From positions 1 to 50,237 of the forward strand of contig JANYJQ010000030.1 in the NCBI GenBank assembly GCA_025358435.1: 50,237 nt of DNA, given 5' to 3'. The DNA is from Holophagaceae bacterium (GTDB lineage: Bacteria > Acidobacteriota > Holophagae > Holophagales > Holophagaceae). This document shows, in pieces, positions 38,875 through 47,404 of this stretch (its first letter is position 1; the number at the start of each line of letters is the position of its first letter). A program made the position numbers and the translations under genes. The notes under the pieces were generated by a model. It was given only the letters and a program-made list of their open reading frames with translations, searched no databases and was not told where the DNA came from.

Positions 38875-40905
38875 ATGGCCAACCAAACCTCCTGCCCAAC
38901 CTGTGGCGCACCCCTTAGCTTCCGTCCCGGAACCATGGTGTCCGTCTGCTCTTCCTGCGGCTCGCTTTCTGCGCGCACGGATCGCGATCCTGAACTCATC
39001 GGCAAGATGGCCGCATTGGTGGACACGGGTTCACCTCTGAAAGTCGGAGTGGAAGGCCGCTATGCGGGCCGTGCCTTCGCTCTGGCGGGCCGGGTGCAGA
39101 TGTCGCACCCTCTGGGAGGAATCTGGGACGAGTGGTACATGGCCCTGGATGATGGCCGCTGGGGTTGGCTGGCCGAGGCTCAAGGCAAATTCTTTCTGAC
39201 CTTTGAAGAGAAGCCGGGAAGCGGAATCCCACCTGTGGATCAATTGCAGGCTGGCGCCGTGCTGCACTTGGGCGAAATCCCATGGGTCGTAGGTGAAACC
39301 AGCTATGCCGCATTCGCATCCGCCGAAGGTGAGATTCCATGGAAAGTTGTGCCTGGAGCGACCTATCGTTTCGCGGACCTGCAAGGGGCCCACGGGGCCT
39401 TTGCGACCTTGGACTATGGCGGGGGCAATGACGTGCCCACCCTCTATGCAGGCCGCGAAGTGACGCTTGATGACCTGAAGATCCGCCAGGGCAGCAGCGA
39501 TCCCAACGCCGGCCCCAGGCTCCAGGCCAAGAATCTGCAATGTCCGCACTGCGGCGGCGCCTTGAAACTCCACAGCCCTGATCAGGCCCAGCGAGTGGGC
39601 TGCCCCTACTGCGGTTCGCTGCTGGATGCCTCGGGCGGCAAGCTGGCCTTCCTCAAATCCCTGAAACAGCCGGATGCCCGGATGTTCATTCCGCTAGGGA
39701 CCGATGGCGTCATCCGCGGCATCCCCTATACCTGCATCGGCTACCTGCGCCGCTTCTGCAAGGTTGAAGGCGAGACCTACCCATGGGGCGAGTACCTGCT
39801 GCTGGACCGCAAGCACGGCTTCCATTGGCTCACGGAAAGCGATGGCCATTGGAGCCTGGTGGATTCTGTCAGCGCCGGCGATGTGGGGGCGCACTCGAAC
39901 CCATCCTTCGTGATCCTGAAAGGCCAGAGCTTCCGCCGCTATCAGGATGTGGACGCCCGGGTTGACGGTGTTTACGGAGAATTCTACTGGAAGGTGGAAC
40001 AGGGCGAGATGGCCCACATCTCCGAATTCATCAGCCCGCCATTGAGCCTGGCGTCGGAAACACAGAAGCACAAAGGCGGCGGAGAGGAAATCAACTGGAG
40101 CCTGAGCACCTACCTCGAGCCCAGCGAGATCTGGCATGCGTTCAGCCTGCCGGGAACCGCGCCCACGCCCAAGGGCATCGCCCCGCACATGCCCAACCCA
40201 CTGAAGCCGCGGTTGCAACAGATGACGCTTTGGATGGTGTTGGCTTTGGGCGCTCTGGTCGCGCTGGTGATGGTGATTTCCATCTCCCACCGCAACCGGA
40301 AGATTTTCAGCCAGACCTACAATCTGGTGGATCGCCTTCCAGCGCCGAATTCCGACGAAGCCAGCGCTCCAAGGCCGGCGAACCCTTCGCCCGCCAGTTC
40401 TACTGCCGTGGATCCGGCGGACCCGGTCTTCTTTTCCGGCCCCATTGAAATCGGCAAGAGCGGGCAGAACCTGGAAGTGAAGCTGGTGGCGCCGGTGGAG
40501 AATTCCTGGATCGGCGTGGAAGGCGCCCTGGTGAGTGAACAGACCGGAGAAGCTGAACTATTTGAAGTAACCACCAGCTACTACCACGGCACTGACGACG
40601 GCGAATCCTGGTCCGAAGGCGGCCGCACCGAAACGGTTTTTCTGAGCGGATTGAAACCAGGCGCCTACATGCTTCGAGTGGCGCCTGCCTGGGAAGGGGC
40701 GCGGCCCTCTGTGCCGGCCTTCAGCCTGGAAATCCGTTCAGGCGTGGTGCGCTGGGCCTATGTTGTGTTCGCCTTCTTCGCCATCATCCTGTTTCCATTG
40801 CTCATGCTTCTGCGCGTCATGGCCTTCGAGGGTCGACGTTGGGCTGAAAGCATGTACAGCAACACAGGAAATTCCTCGGATGATTCTTCTTCAGGAGATG
40901 ATTGA
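38875..40905 (+). CDS. DUF4178 zinc-ribbon membrane protein
   Basis: A 676-aa protein. It has an N-terminal zinc ribbon (CPTC 7-10, CSSC 25-28), a first DUF4178 domain (about 52-215; GIWDEWYMALDDGRWGWLAEA), a second zinc ribbon (Cys 223/226 and 243/246), a second DUF4178 domain (about 275-400; YPWGEYLLLDRKHGFHWLTE), a membrane helix at about 450-470, an extracytoplasmic beta domain and a last helix at about 626-648 with a Ser/Asp-rich tail. The function is unknown; DUF4178 genes are commonly beside DUF350 and aminopropyltransferase-like genes, as here. The stop overlaps the next start by one base. Confidence 0.85.
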   Translation: MANQTSCPTCGAPLSFRPGTMVSVCSSCGSLSARTDRDPELIGKMAALVDTGSPLKVGVEGRYAGRAFALAGRVQMSHPLGGIWDEWYMALDDGRWGWLAEAQGKFFLTFEEKPGSGIPPVDQLQAGAVLHLGEIPWVVGETSYAAFASAEGEIPWKVVPGATYRFADLQGAHGAFATLDYGGGNDVPTLYAGREVTLDDLKIRQGSSDPNAGPRLQAKNLQCPHCGGALKLHSPDQAQRVGCPYCGSLLDASGGKLAFLKSLKQPDARMFIPLGTDGVIRGIPYTCIGYLRRFCKVEGETYPWGEYLLLDRKHGFHWLTESDGHWSLVDSVSAGDVGAHSNPSFVILKGQSFRRYQDVDARVDGVYGEFYWKVEQGEMAHISEFISPPLSLASETQKHKGGGEEINWSLSTYLEPSEIWHAFSLPGTAPTPKGIAPHMPNPLKPRLQQMTLWMVLALGALVALVMVISISHRNRKIFSQTYNLVDRLPAPNSDEASAPRPANPSPASSTAVDPADPVFFSGPIEIGKSGQNLEVKLVAPVENSWIGVEGALVSEQTGEAELFEVTTSYYHGTDDGESWSEGGRTETVFLSGLKPGAYMLRVAPAWEGARPSVPAFSLEIRSGVVRWAYVVFAFFAIILFPLLMLLRVMAFEGRRWAESMYSNTGNSSDDSSSGDD

Positions 40906-41084
40906 TGCGCACCCTTTACGCACTCGCCCTGGCTGGCGGATTCGGCCTGGTGACCGCCAACGGTTTTTTTGGAACCGAGATCTTCGGCGCCCACAAGCGG
41001 GTGGTGCTCCCGCCAGACGTGCGCCAGACACCCGGCGCTTATCGCACCTTTTTACATAACAATGGTTTTCACGGGGGGAAGTGA
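40905..41084 (+). CDS. 59-aa microprotein in the DUF4178/DUF350 cluster
   Basis: The ATG at 40905 overlaps the DUF4178 stop (TGATG) and has AGGAG 8 nt upstream. The N-terminus is hydrophobic (TLYALALAGGFGLVTANGFF), either a signal peptide or one membrane helix. The C-terminus has the pattern VLPPDVRQTPGAYRTFLHNNGFHGGK; a R-x-x-PG-x-YR-x-F and a terminal GGK look like conserved features rather than noise. The stop overlaps the DUF350 start by one base. Function unknown; tight coupling at both ends argues that it is a real component of this cluster. Confidence 0.72.
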   Translation: MRTLYALALAGGFGLVTANGFFGTEIFGAHKRVVLPPDVRQTPGAYRTFLHNNGFHGGK

Positions 41085-41302
41085 TGGACTACAACCTGCT
41101 TTTGACCCACATCGAGACCGCCGGCATCTTCGCGCTGATGGGCCTGCTCGTAATGGGCATCGTGTGGCTTCTACTTGTGAAGATCCTGCCTTTCTCCATG
41201 CGCAAGGAGATGGAAGAGGACCAGAACATCGCCCTGGGCATCGTGCTGGGGAGCCTGATCCTGGGCATCTCCATCATCATCGCGGCGGCCATTCATGGCT
41301 GA
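41084..41302 (+). CDS. DUF350 (YjfL-like) membrane protein
   Basis: A 72-aa protein with two membrane helices (about residues 14-34 and 49-70). The second, IALGIVLGSLILGISIIIAAAIHG, matches the DUF350 repeat, normally found twice in YjfL-type proteins; here there is a single unit. GGGGGGA precedes the ATG, which overlaps the microprotein stop (TGATG); GTG 41081 is an alternative. In E. coli, YjfL is encoded in a cluster with YjfK and the glutathionylspermidine-synthetase-like YjfC, which fits a polyamine theme. It overlaps the next gene by 8 bases. Confidence 0.8.
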   Translation: MDYNLLLTHIETAGIFALMGLLVMGIVWLLLVKILPFSMRKEMEEDQNIALGIVLGSLILGISIIIAAAIHG

Positions 41303-42896
41303 TGGCAGGGCCGCAATGGGGGCCGCGAATGGGTCAACGAACAAAGCGGACCCGGGAACCCTCAGGCAAGAAAGCGGGCCCCCGGGACCGCAACTAAGGG
41401 TCCCCCTCCTTTTTCTAACGGTCTTCGTCATAGCAAGTTGCGGCCTTATCTACGAACTGGTGGCGGGAACCCTGGCGAGCTACCTGCTAGGTGATTCAGT
41501 CATGCAATTCTCGACGGTCATCGGCGTGTATTTAAGCGCCATGGGACTGGGCTCTTACCTGTCCCGCCACTTGCACAAAGGCCTGGCCCAGCGGTTCGTC
41601 GATCTGGAATTGGCCGTGGCCCTCGTCGGTGGATTTTCCGCGCCGATCCTCTTCCAGGCCTTCGCCCACACCCACGCCTTCAGGCCCTTGCTCTATGGGT
41701 TGGTGGCGGCCATCGGAACCCTTGTCGGTCTGGAGATCCCGCTGTTGATGCGGATCCTGAAACCCCAGGTCGCCTTCAAGGATCTCATCGCCCAGGTGCT
41801 CACCCTTGATTACATCGGCGCCTTGGCAGCCAGCATCCTGTTTCCTGTGCTGCTCATGCCCAAGCTCGGCCTTGTGAGGACCTGCCTGGTGTTCGGCATG
41901 TTGAACGCCTTGGTGGGCTGGTGGTCCACGCATCTGCTGAAACCGCTTCTGGGCAACCGCAAGATGTTGCGCATCCGCTGCGTGGCGGTGATCCTGCTGC
42001 TCGGAACAGGCCTGGCCTTCGCACAGCGGTTCACGTTGATGGTGGAAGAGGAGATCTACGCCGATGAGATCGTCTACGCCAAGGACACCGCCTACCAGCG
42101 CATCGTCATCACCCACGGCCGCGGCAGTTTCCAGCTCTTCCTGAATGGCGGATTGCAGTTCGCAAGCGCTGATGAATACCGTTATCACGAAGCCCTGGTC
42201 CACCCCGCTTTCTCGCTCAAGCCAGGAGCCAAACGAATCCTTGTCTGCGGAGGCGGTGACGGGCTTGCGGTGCGGGAAATCCTGAAACATCCCGGAATTG
42301 AAAAAATCACCTTGGTGGATCTTGATCCTGCCATGACCACCTTGGCCGCGCAGATGCCTTTGCTGCGGGAACTGAACAAGGGCGCGCTCCTTGACCGCCG
42401 CGTGGAAGTGATCAACCAGGACGCCATGGTCTGGCTCAACGAGCAGCGCCAGGTCGAGCGCTATGATCTGGCCTTCATAGATTTCCCGGATCCCCACACC
42501 TACAGCGTCGGGAAGCTGTACACAACACGCTTTTACAAACTGCTCCGCAAGGCCTTGGCCCCCGATGGCGTCGCCGCCATTCAAAGCACATCTCCATTGA
42601 TGGCCCGGAAATCCTTCTGGTGCATCAATGCGACGGTGGAAGCAGCCGGCTTCCAGACACGGCCCTACAATCTGTCGGTTCCTTCCTTCGGCGTTTGGGG
42701 GTTTGTGCTGGCCTCGCCTGCGCCATTCGACATGCCGAAAACAACGCTTCCGGACTTGCGCTACCTCACGGATGGAACGCTGGTGGGCATGTTCGCCTTC
42801 CCGCGCGACATGGACCGGCTTCCCACAGATATCAATCGCCTGGATAATCAGGTATTGGTGCATCTCTACGCTTCCGAGTGGAAACGATGGTCCTGA
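41295..42896 (+). CDS. membrane-anchored spermidine-synthase-like aminopropyltransferase
   Basis: A 533-aa protein. About seven membrane helices (residues about 38-245) precede a cytoplasmic spermidine-synthase-type domain (about 260-500). LFLNGGLQFASADEYRYHEALVHPA, VCGGGDGLAVREILKHP (SAM-like nucleotide motif), VDLDP, and FIDFPDPHTYSVGKLYTTRFY with the catalytic-type Asp match SpeE. The family moves the aminopropyl group of decarboxylated SAM to an amine; the acceptor here could be unusual, since no speD is in the window. Its membrane domain suggests a lipid, peptide or membrane-bound acceptor. Confidence 0.88.
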   Translation: MADGRAAMGAANGSTNKADPGTLRQESGPPGPQLRVPLLFLTVFVIASCGLIYELVAGTLASYLLGDSVMQFSTVIGVYLSAMGLGSYLSRHLHKGLAQRFVDLELAVALVGGFSAPILFQAFAHTHAFRPLLYGLVAAIGTLVGLEIPLLMRILKPQVAFKDLIAQVLTLDYIGALAASILFPVLLMPKLGLVRTCLVFGMLNALVGWWSTHLLKPLLGNRKMLRIRCVAVILLLGTGLAFAQRFTLMVEEEIYADEIVYAKDTAYQRIVITHGRGSFQLFLNGGLQFASADEYRYHEALVHPAFSLKPGAKRILVCGGGDGLAVREILKHPGIEKITLVDLDPAMTTLAAQMPLLRELNKGALLDRRVEVINQDAMVWLNEQRQVERYDLAFIDFPDPHTYSVGKLYTTRFYKLLRKALAPDGVAAIQSTSPLMARKSFWCINATVEAAGFQTRPYNLSVPSFGVWGFVLASPAPFDMPKTTLPDLRYLTDGTLVGMFAFPRDMDRLPTDINRLDNQVLVHLYASEWKRWS

Positions 42897-42939
42897 TCGG
42901 AGCGTTTCCGGCCAGCCTGCTTCTCGCCCCGGTAGCTTG

Positions 42940-44559
42940 ATGCGCAGGCGCACTTTCACGGCCGGGACCGCAGCTCTTGGATTTGCTGGAGTTGGTTGCG
43001 ACCTCCTCAAGCGGAAGAAACACTATGGCGGTGAGATCCTGGGACCCTCGCTGGAGCTGGGCCACAAGGTCCGTGATGTGCAATTGCCGCAGCCGACGAC
43101 CTTTGAAGATGTTGATGTCGTCATCGTGGGCGGCGGTATCGCGGGGCTTAGCGCCGCCTGGCGGTTCGAGGGACAGGGCTTCAAGAAGTACCTGCTGCTG
43201 GAATTGGAATCCCAGGTGGGAGGAACCTCTCGCCCCGGCGGGAATGGCATCAGCCCCTATCCATGGGGGGGCCATTATGTGCCAGCTCCGAACCGGGACA
43301 ACCGCGCCCTGGTCCGCGTTCTCAAAGAGGTCGGCGCGGTGGAATCTTTCACGGAGCAGGGCGATCCGGTATTCGCCGAACAAGCCTTGGTGAGGGCGCC
43401 CGAGGAACGCATTTTCGCCGCTGGACAGTGGTGGGAGGGCCTTTATCTTCGTGCTGGCATGTCGAAGGACGATGATCAGCAGTACAAACGCTTCTTCGCT
43501 GAAGTGGACGTCTGGGTGGCTTGGCGCGACCCGCAAGGACGCCGGGCTTTCACGATCCCAAGATCAAAATGCAGCGACGCGCCTGAACCCCAGGCTTTGG
43601 ATCGCCAGAGCTTCAAGCAGTGGTTGGAGAAGAAAAGCTTCACCTCCGAGCGGCTGCTTTGGCTCTTGGATTATGCCTGCCGGGACGACTACGGCACACG
43701 GCTGGAAAGCACCTCCGCCTGGGCCGGAATCTTTTATTTCGCCGCCCGCAAACTCAATCCCGGCGAAGAAAGCCGCCCGATCATCACCTGGCCCGAAGGC
43801 AATGGGGCATTGGTCAACCATTTTAAAAATGTATGCCAGGACCGCATCCGCACCGGCATCGCGGTGGGTCAGATCATTCGCATCTCACCCGATGCCATCC
43901 AGGTCAGCGGGTTTGATTCGAAAAAATCCACAGCCTTGGGTTGGAAGGCCAAGCGCGTGATTTTCGCGGGACCGCAGCATCTGGCCCAGCACGTGATACC
44001 AACCCTTTGGACTGAGCGCCCCGAAGGTGTGAGCGCCTTCCATGTGGCGCCCTGGCTGGTGGCCAATATCTCGCTCCGGGAGCGGCCGAAGGAAGCGGGC
44101 ATGCCCCTGGCTTGGGACAACGTGTTGAGGGATAGCGCGGGCCTGGGCTACGTGGTGGCCACGCATCAGAGCTATCGCGATCACGGTCCCACTGTTTGGA
44201 CCTATTACTACCCTTTCACTGGCTTGGATGACCGCGCGGAGCGCAAGCAGCTGCAGGATATGGATTGGCAGACCTGCGTCAATCTTGTGTTGGATGATCT
44301 CCGCAAAGCCCACCCGGATCTGGATCGATATGTCGCGCGGGTGGACATTGTGCAATGGGGCCACGCCATGGTTCAGCCCCGGCCCAATTTTCTGTTCAGC
44401 GAAGCTTTGAGGCGGGCCAAGGAACCCCATCAGGGCATCCATTTCGCCCACACGGATTTGAGCGGTCTGGCCCTGTTTGAAGAGGCCCAGGACCACGGTC
44501 TGCGGGCCGCCGAAGAAATCCTGGAGGCCTTCGGAATCGTTTCGCCCAGTTGGCGGTGA
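42940..44559 (+). CDS. FAD-dependent amine-oxidase-like oxidoreductase, Tat/lipoprotein signal
   Basis: A 539-aa flavoprotein. The N-terminus MRRRTFTAGTAALGFAGVGC combines an arginine-rich Tat-like start with a lipobox-like AGVGC (Cys20), so the enzyme is probably exported folded and lipid-anchored. The FAD motif is VDVVIVGGGIAGLSAAWRF, followed by GGTSRPGGNGISPYPWGGHY, and the C-terminal flavin contact is GIHFAHTDLSGLALFEEA. The overall form is of the NAD(P)-binding/amine oxidase family. ATG 42940 chosen as it begins the signal. Following an aminopropyltransferase-like gene, an amine substrate is an attractive guess. Confidence 0.85.
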   Translation: MRRRTFTAGTAALGFAGVGCDLLKRKKHYGGEILGPSLELGHKVRDVQLPQPTTFEDVDVVIVGGGIAGLSAAWRFEGQGFKKYLLLELESQVGGTSRPGGNGISPYPWGGHYVPAPNRDNRALVRVLKEVGAVESFTEQGDPVFAEQALVRAPEERIFAAGQWWEGLYLRAGMSKDDDQQYKRFFAEVDVWVAWRDPQGRRAFTIPRSKCSDAPEPQALDRQSFKQWLEKKSFTSERLLWLLDYACRDDYGTRLESTSAWAGIFYFAARKLNPGEESRPIITWPEGNGALVNHFKNVCQDRIRTGIAVGQIIRISPDAIQVSGFDSKKSTALGWKAKRVIFAGPQHLAQHVIPTLWTERPEGVSAFHVAPWLVANISLRERPKEAGMPLAWDNVLRDSAGLGYVVATHQSYRDHGPTVWTYYYPFTGLDDRAERKQLQDMDWQTCVNLVLDDLRKAHPDLDRYVARVDIVQWGHAMVQPRPNFLFSEALRRAKEPHQGIHFAHTDLSGLALFEEAQDHGLRAAEEILEAFGIVSPSWR

Positions 44560-44562
44560 AGC

Positions 44563-45612
44563 ATGGCGTCGCAACCATCCACCAGCCAGCCGTGGCTCTT
44601 CTCGCGCAACCTGGATCTGGCAGCCTTCGGCGGCTCCTCCCTGCTGGCGGTGGGGTTGACGTTGATCGGCTGGAAGCTGGGGCTGGGCCAAACGCCCTTG
44701 CCTCTCTGGGCCTGGCTCGCGGTGGTCGTAGGCGTGGACGTGGCGCATGTCCATGCGACCTGGCTGCGCACGTACTTGGACCCTGGTGAACTCAAGACCC
44801 ATCCCTGGCGCTACGCCCTGGTCCCCTTTGTTGCCTGGGCCATGGGGGCGCTTCTGCACAGCCATTCCAGCCAGCTCTTCTGGCGGGTGCTCGCCTACCT
44901 GGCGGTGTTCCATTTCATCCGGCAACAGGCTGGATGGGTCGCCCTCTATCAGCACAAGGAACCTGCGCCCTCGGCCTTCGACGGCCACCTGGACCGGCTG
45001 GCGATCTACGCTGCCACTGTGTGGCCCCTGCTGTGGTGGCACAGCCATCTACCCCGGGCCTTCGCCTGGTTCATGGAAGGGGATTTCGCCGGGCCCGTGG
45101 CAGCCTGGCTTGCCTCGGCGACTTTGCCGCTCTACATTGCGCTGCTGGCAATCTACACCCTCAGGCAGCTCATCCGATGGAAAACGGAAGCGTTCATCCC
45201 GGTCGGGAAATCCATCGTTGTCCTCAGCACCGCGCTCACCTGGCACCTCGCCATCGTGACCTTCAACAGCGACTGGGCCTTCACCTTGCTGAACGTGCTG
45301 CCACACGGCATTCCTTACATGATCCTGGTGTGGCAGCGGAGCCGGACAGAATCCGGTAAAACGGGTTTGGCAGCGGCTTTGCTCAAGGCAGGCCCTTGGG
45401 TGTTCGCGGGTCTGCTGATCGCGGTCGCCTATGGAGAAGAATGGCTCTGGGACCTGGGCATCTGGCATGACCACCCGGGCCTATTCGGCGCTGGATGGGA
45501 TTTCACGATTATGGCCCAGGCGCTCATCGTTCCTTTATTGGCCCTGCCCCAGGCCACGCACTACCTGCTGGATGGCTTCATCTGGAAGTCGGTGAAGGCA
45601 CCTGCTCCTTGA
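44563..45612 (+). CDS. polytopic membrane protein with conserved histidines
   Basis: A 349-aa protein with about eight membrane helices, 3 bases after the flavoprotein stop. Histidine-bearing blocks lie at helix ends: VDVAHVHATWLRTYLDP, FHFIRQQAGWVALYQH, NVLPHGIPYMIL, ALPQATHYLLDGFIWK. Such His clusters suggest a metal or haem site, as in membrane di-iron oxygenases or carotenoid-cleaving Brp/Blh proteins, but I recognise no family with confidence. It is probably the last gene of the cluster. Its 3' end overlaps the convergent phosphatase gene by 35 bases. Confidence 0.75.
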   Translation: MASQPSTSQPWLFSRNLDLAAFGGSSLLAVGLTLIGWKLGLGQTPLPLWAWLAVVVGVDVAHVHATWLRTYLDPGELKTHPWRYALVPFVAWAMGALLHSHSSQLFWRVLAYLAVFHFIRQQAGWVALYQHKEPAPSAFDGHLDRLAIYAATVWPLLWWHSHLPRAFAWFMEGDFAGPVAAWLASATLPLYIALLAIYTLRQLIRWKTEAFIPVGKSIVVLSTALTWHLAIVTFNSDWAFTLLNVLPHGIPYMILVWQRSRTESGKTGLAAALLKAGPWVFAGLLIAVAYGEEWLWDLGIWHDHPGLFGAGWDFTIMAQALIVPLLALPQATHYLLDGFIWKSVKAPAP

Positions 45613-46159
45613 TCGGCGGTTGGGCCTTTTCCACCAGCGTTACGGCTCCATCAGTGGCGATCGTTACCACCCAGTAGCGGTCATAGGTGTCGTGCTTCCA
45701 TTCAGGAAACGGCTGCTTCGCTCCCAGGGCCATTGCCAGATCCACATGGGGGCCACGATGCCAGGCCACCAGCACGGTCTTGCCCCGCCATGATTTAAGG
45801 ATCTCCGCGGCCAGCTCTGCGCATTTTTCATTGCTCCGAACCAGGGGAACACGATGGGTCTGCTCAAGGTAGGGCGCGATGGTCTGAAGGGTGCGCTGCA
45901 GTTCAGAGACGATGACGACATCGGGATTCAGGGCTGTCAGCAAGGGCACCAGAGCCTTGGCGCGAGTACGACCCATTTCGGAAAGCGGCGTGTCCTTGTC
46001 ATCCGAAAGCCGTTCAGCATGGCGCAGGATGATAACGGTGGTGGGGTGCTTCGTAGTGGAAAGCTCAACGCCGATTGCGTTTGGCGCGGCGCTCCATCCC
46101 AGCAGGAACAATACCGAGATCCATGCGACCGCGCCCCCCCAGATTTGCCTACGTAACAT
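45578..46159 (-). CDS. exported histidine phosphatase (SixA/phosphoglycerate mutase-like)
   Basis: A 193-aa protein. A signal peptide (VAWISVLFLLGWSAAPNA) precedes a histidine-phosphatase core: ILRHAER with nucleophile His47, the DVVIVSELQRTLQTIAPYL block carrying the second Arg, and LVAWHRGPHVDL with the distal His. The length fits the SixA branch. Being exported it may be a phosphomonoesterase acting in the periplasm. AAGGA precedes the ATG at a usable distance. It reads towards the histidine-rich membrane protein and away from the chaperone-usher cluster. Confidence 0.87.
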   Translation of the reverse strand: MLRRQIWGGAVAWISVLFLLGWSAAPNAIGVELSTTKHPTTVIILRHAERLSDDKDTPLSEMGRTRAKALVPLLTALNPDVVIVSELQRTLQTIAPYLEQTHRVPLVRSNEKCAELAAEILKSWRGKTVLVAWHRGPHVDLAMALGAKQPFPEWKHDTYDRYWVVTIATDGAVTLVEKAQPPIKEQVPSPTSR

Positions 46160-46426
46160 GGTGAATCCTTGTGGATTCCACGGAAGGAACCACAGGGGAT
46201 TGCATCATGCCGTACCGTCTCATGTCACCCCCAAAGGTGTGGACCGAACCGGAATCCAAACATGCCTTTGCTCATACCCACGCCGGCCATGAATCAGAAC
46301 CGACTCCTCATTCCCGGGGTTCCTGCCGTTCCAGGTTGTGAATAATCGCGCACAACTTGATTATCTTACAAAGGTAGGATGCGCGGCAGGGATTGTGCAC
46401 CCATACTTCAACCCATCGGAGGCTGG
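46160..46426. other. divergent intergenic region before the fibre cluster
   Basis: About 270 bases without a gene. It contains a small hairpin near the left end (GAATCC/GGATTC, 46163-46178). TTGTGA at 46336-46341 and TATCTT at 46362-46367 are promoter-like, but the 20-nt spacer is long. I looked for a cyclic-di-nucleotide riboswitch and could not fit one. Confidence 0.35.
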
Positions 46427-47404
46427 GTGGATTTCAACAACACTGGTTTGGCCAGAACACGGAAACCTGCCTGGGGAACCAGGCTCGCAGGGCTGGGATT
46501 GCGTATTTTCCTCCTGGGCTTTCTGGCGATGGGATCCTCCTTGGACGCCCAGGCACTTGGTTCGCCCACCATGCTGGAGTTTGGCGAGGTCGTGGTGGGT
46601 GCAGGCGGCGGCACCATCACCACCGACCCTCTGACTGGCGGCATCATCAGCACCTCGAACGTATTTCCGACCAGTGCGTTAACCACATCCTCGTCCATTA
46701 CCCAAGCAACAGGGACATCGGGTAGAGCATTCACGATCATGACCACGTTAACGGGCAATTTCACCATGACTGGGAGTGGGGGAGGCACTTTCACATCGAG
46801 TCCTGTCCCCATAAATTCAGAGAACCCAACCAACGTATTCACCTTCCCAAGCAATGGGATTGTAACCTTCCATGTGGCAGGCACCCTATCCATCCCTGGC
46901 GGACTGACTGCGGGTGATTACAACGGCGCACTCCCAATCTTCATCCGGTACAACAACAACCCAAGGACGAGCTCGGGCACTGTCGTCATCCCCATCCACA
47001 TCCGCCTCATCGCACCCCTCACGCTCACCAACAATGCAGATCTGGACATGGGCATCGTGGTGCCTGGGGTAACACCCGGAACCGTTACGATCAATCCGAG
47101 CACAGGCGTCCAAACCATGACCGGTGGTGTCGTGTACGCATCGGCCTCCGGCACCCCAGCGCAGTTCGCTGTGACGGGAGCGCCAAGCCACAGCATCTCC
47201 ATCACGCTGGGGGCGGGAACCGTCACCCTCATTGGACCGGCAGGCACGATGACCCTCACCTTGAGTTCCAGCGTGGCGAGCCCGACTACCCTCAGCGCCG
47301 CTGGCGCGGCCAATTTCGGTGTGGGGGGCGTGGTAGGGGTCGCAGCCAATCAGGCCGATGGGAACTATGTGGGCACCCTCACCATCACGGTGGCCTATCC
47401 CTAG
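46427..47404 (+). CDS. exported protein with two DUF4402-like domains (fibre subunit or tip)
   Basis: A 325-aa protein. A long signal region (LGLRIFLLGFLAMGSSLDAQA) is followed by two beta-sandwich halves. The second (about 190-325; LTNNADLDMGIVVPG, GTVTINPSTGVQTMTGG, ITLGAGTVTL, ANQADGNYVGTLTITVAYP) is a clear DUF4402 domain; the first (about 50-180) has a weaker version of the same pattern. GTG 46427 has GGAGG 4 nt upstream; an ATG at 46379 is in frame without a site. Its place before a subunit, chaperone and usher suggests a minor or tip component of a chaperone-usher fibre. Confidence 0.72.
   Translation: MDFNNTGLARTRKPAWGTRLAGLGLRIFLLGFLAMGSSLDAQALGSPTMLEFGEVVVGAGGGTITTDPLTGGIISTSNVFPTSALTTSSSITQATGTSGRAFTIMTTLTGNFTMTGSGGGTFTSSPVPINSENPTNVFTFPSNGIVTFHVAGTLSIPGGLTAGDYNGALPIFIRYNNNPRTSSGTVVIPIHIRLIAPLTLTNNADLDMGIVVPGVTPGTVTINPSTGVQTMTGGVVYASASGTPAQFAVTGAPSHSISITLGAGTVTLIGPAGTMTLTLSSSVASPTTLSAAGAANFGVGGVVGVAANQADGNYVGTLTITVAYP

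Noticed and set aside
41532-43010. A 492-codon open frame on the minus strand across the spermidine-synthase-like gene
   Set aside because: It is a high-GC shadow: rich in His, Gln and Arg with no domain motif, while the plus strand carries clear SpeE motifs over the same bases.
43885-45048. A 387-codon minus-strand open frame opposite the flavoprotein and membrane protein
   Set aside because: Shadow of two plus-strand genes; no membrane segments or motifs.
46160-46426. Possible GEMM-type cyclic-dinucleotide riboswitch before the fibre cluster
   Set aside because: The conserved tetraloop/receptor and core bases could not be found in the right order.
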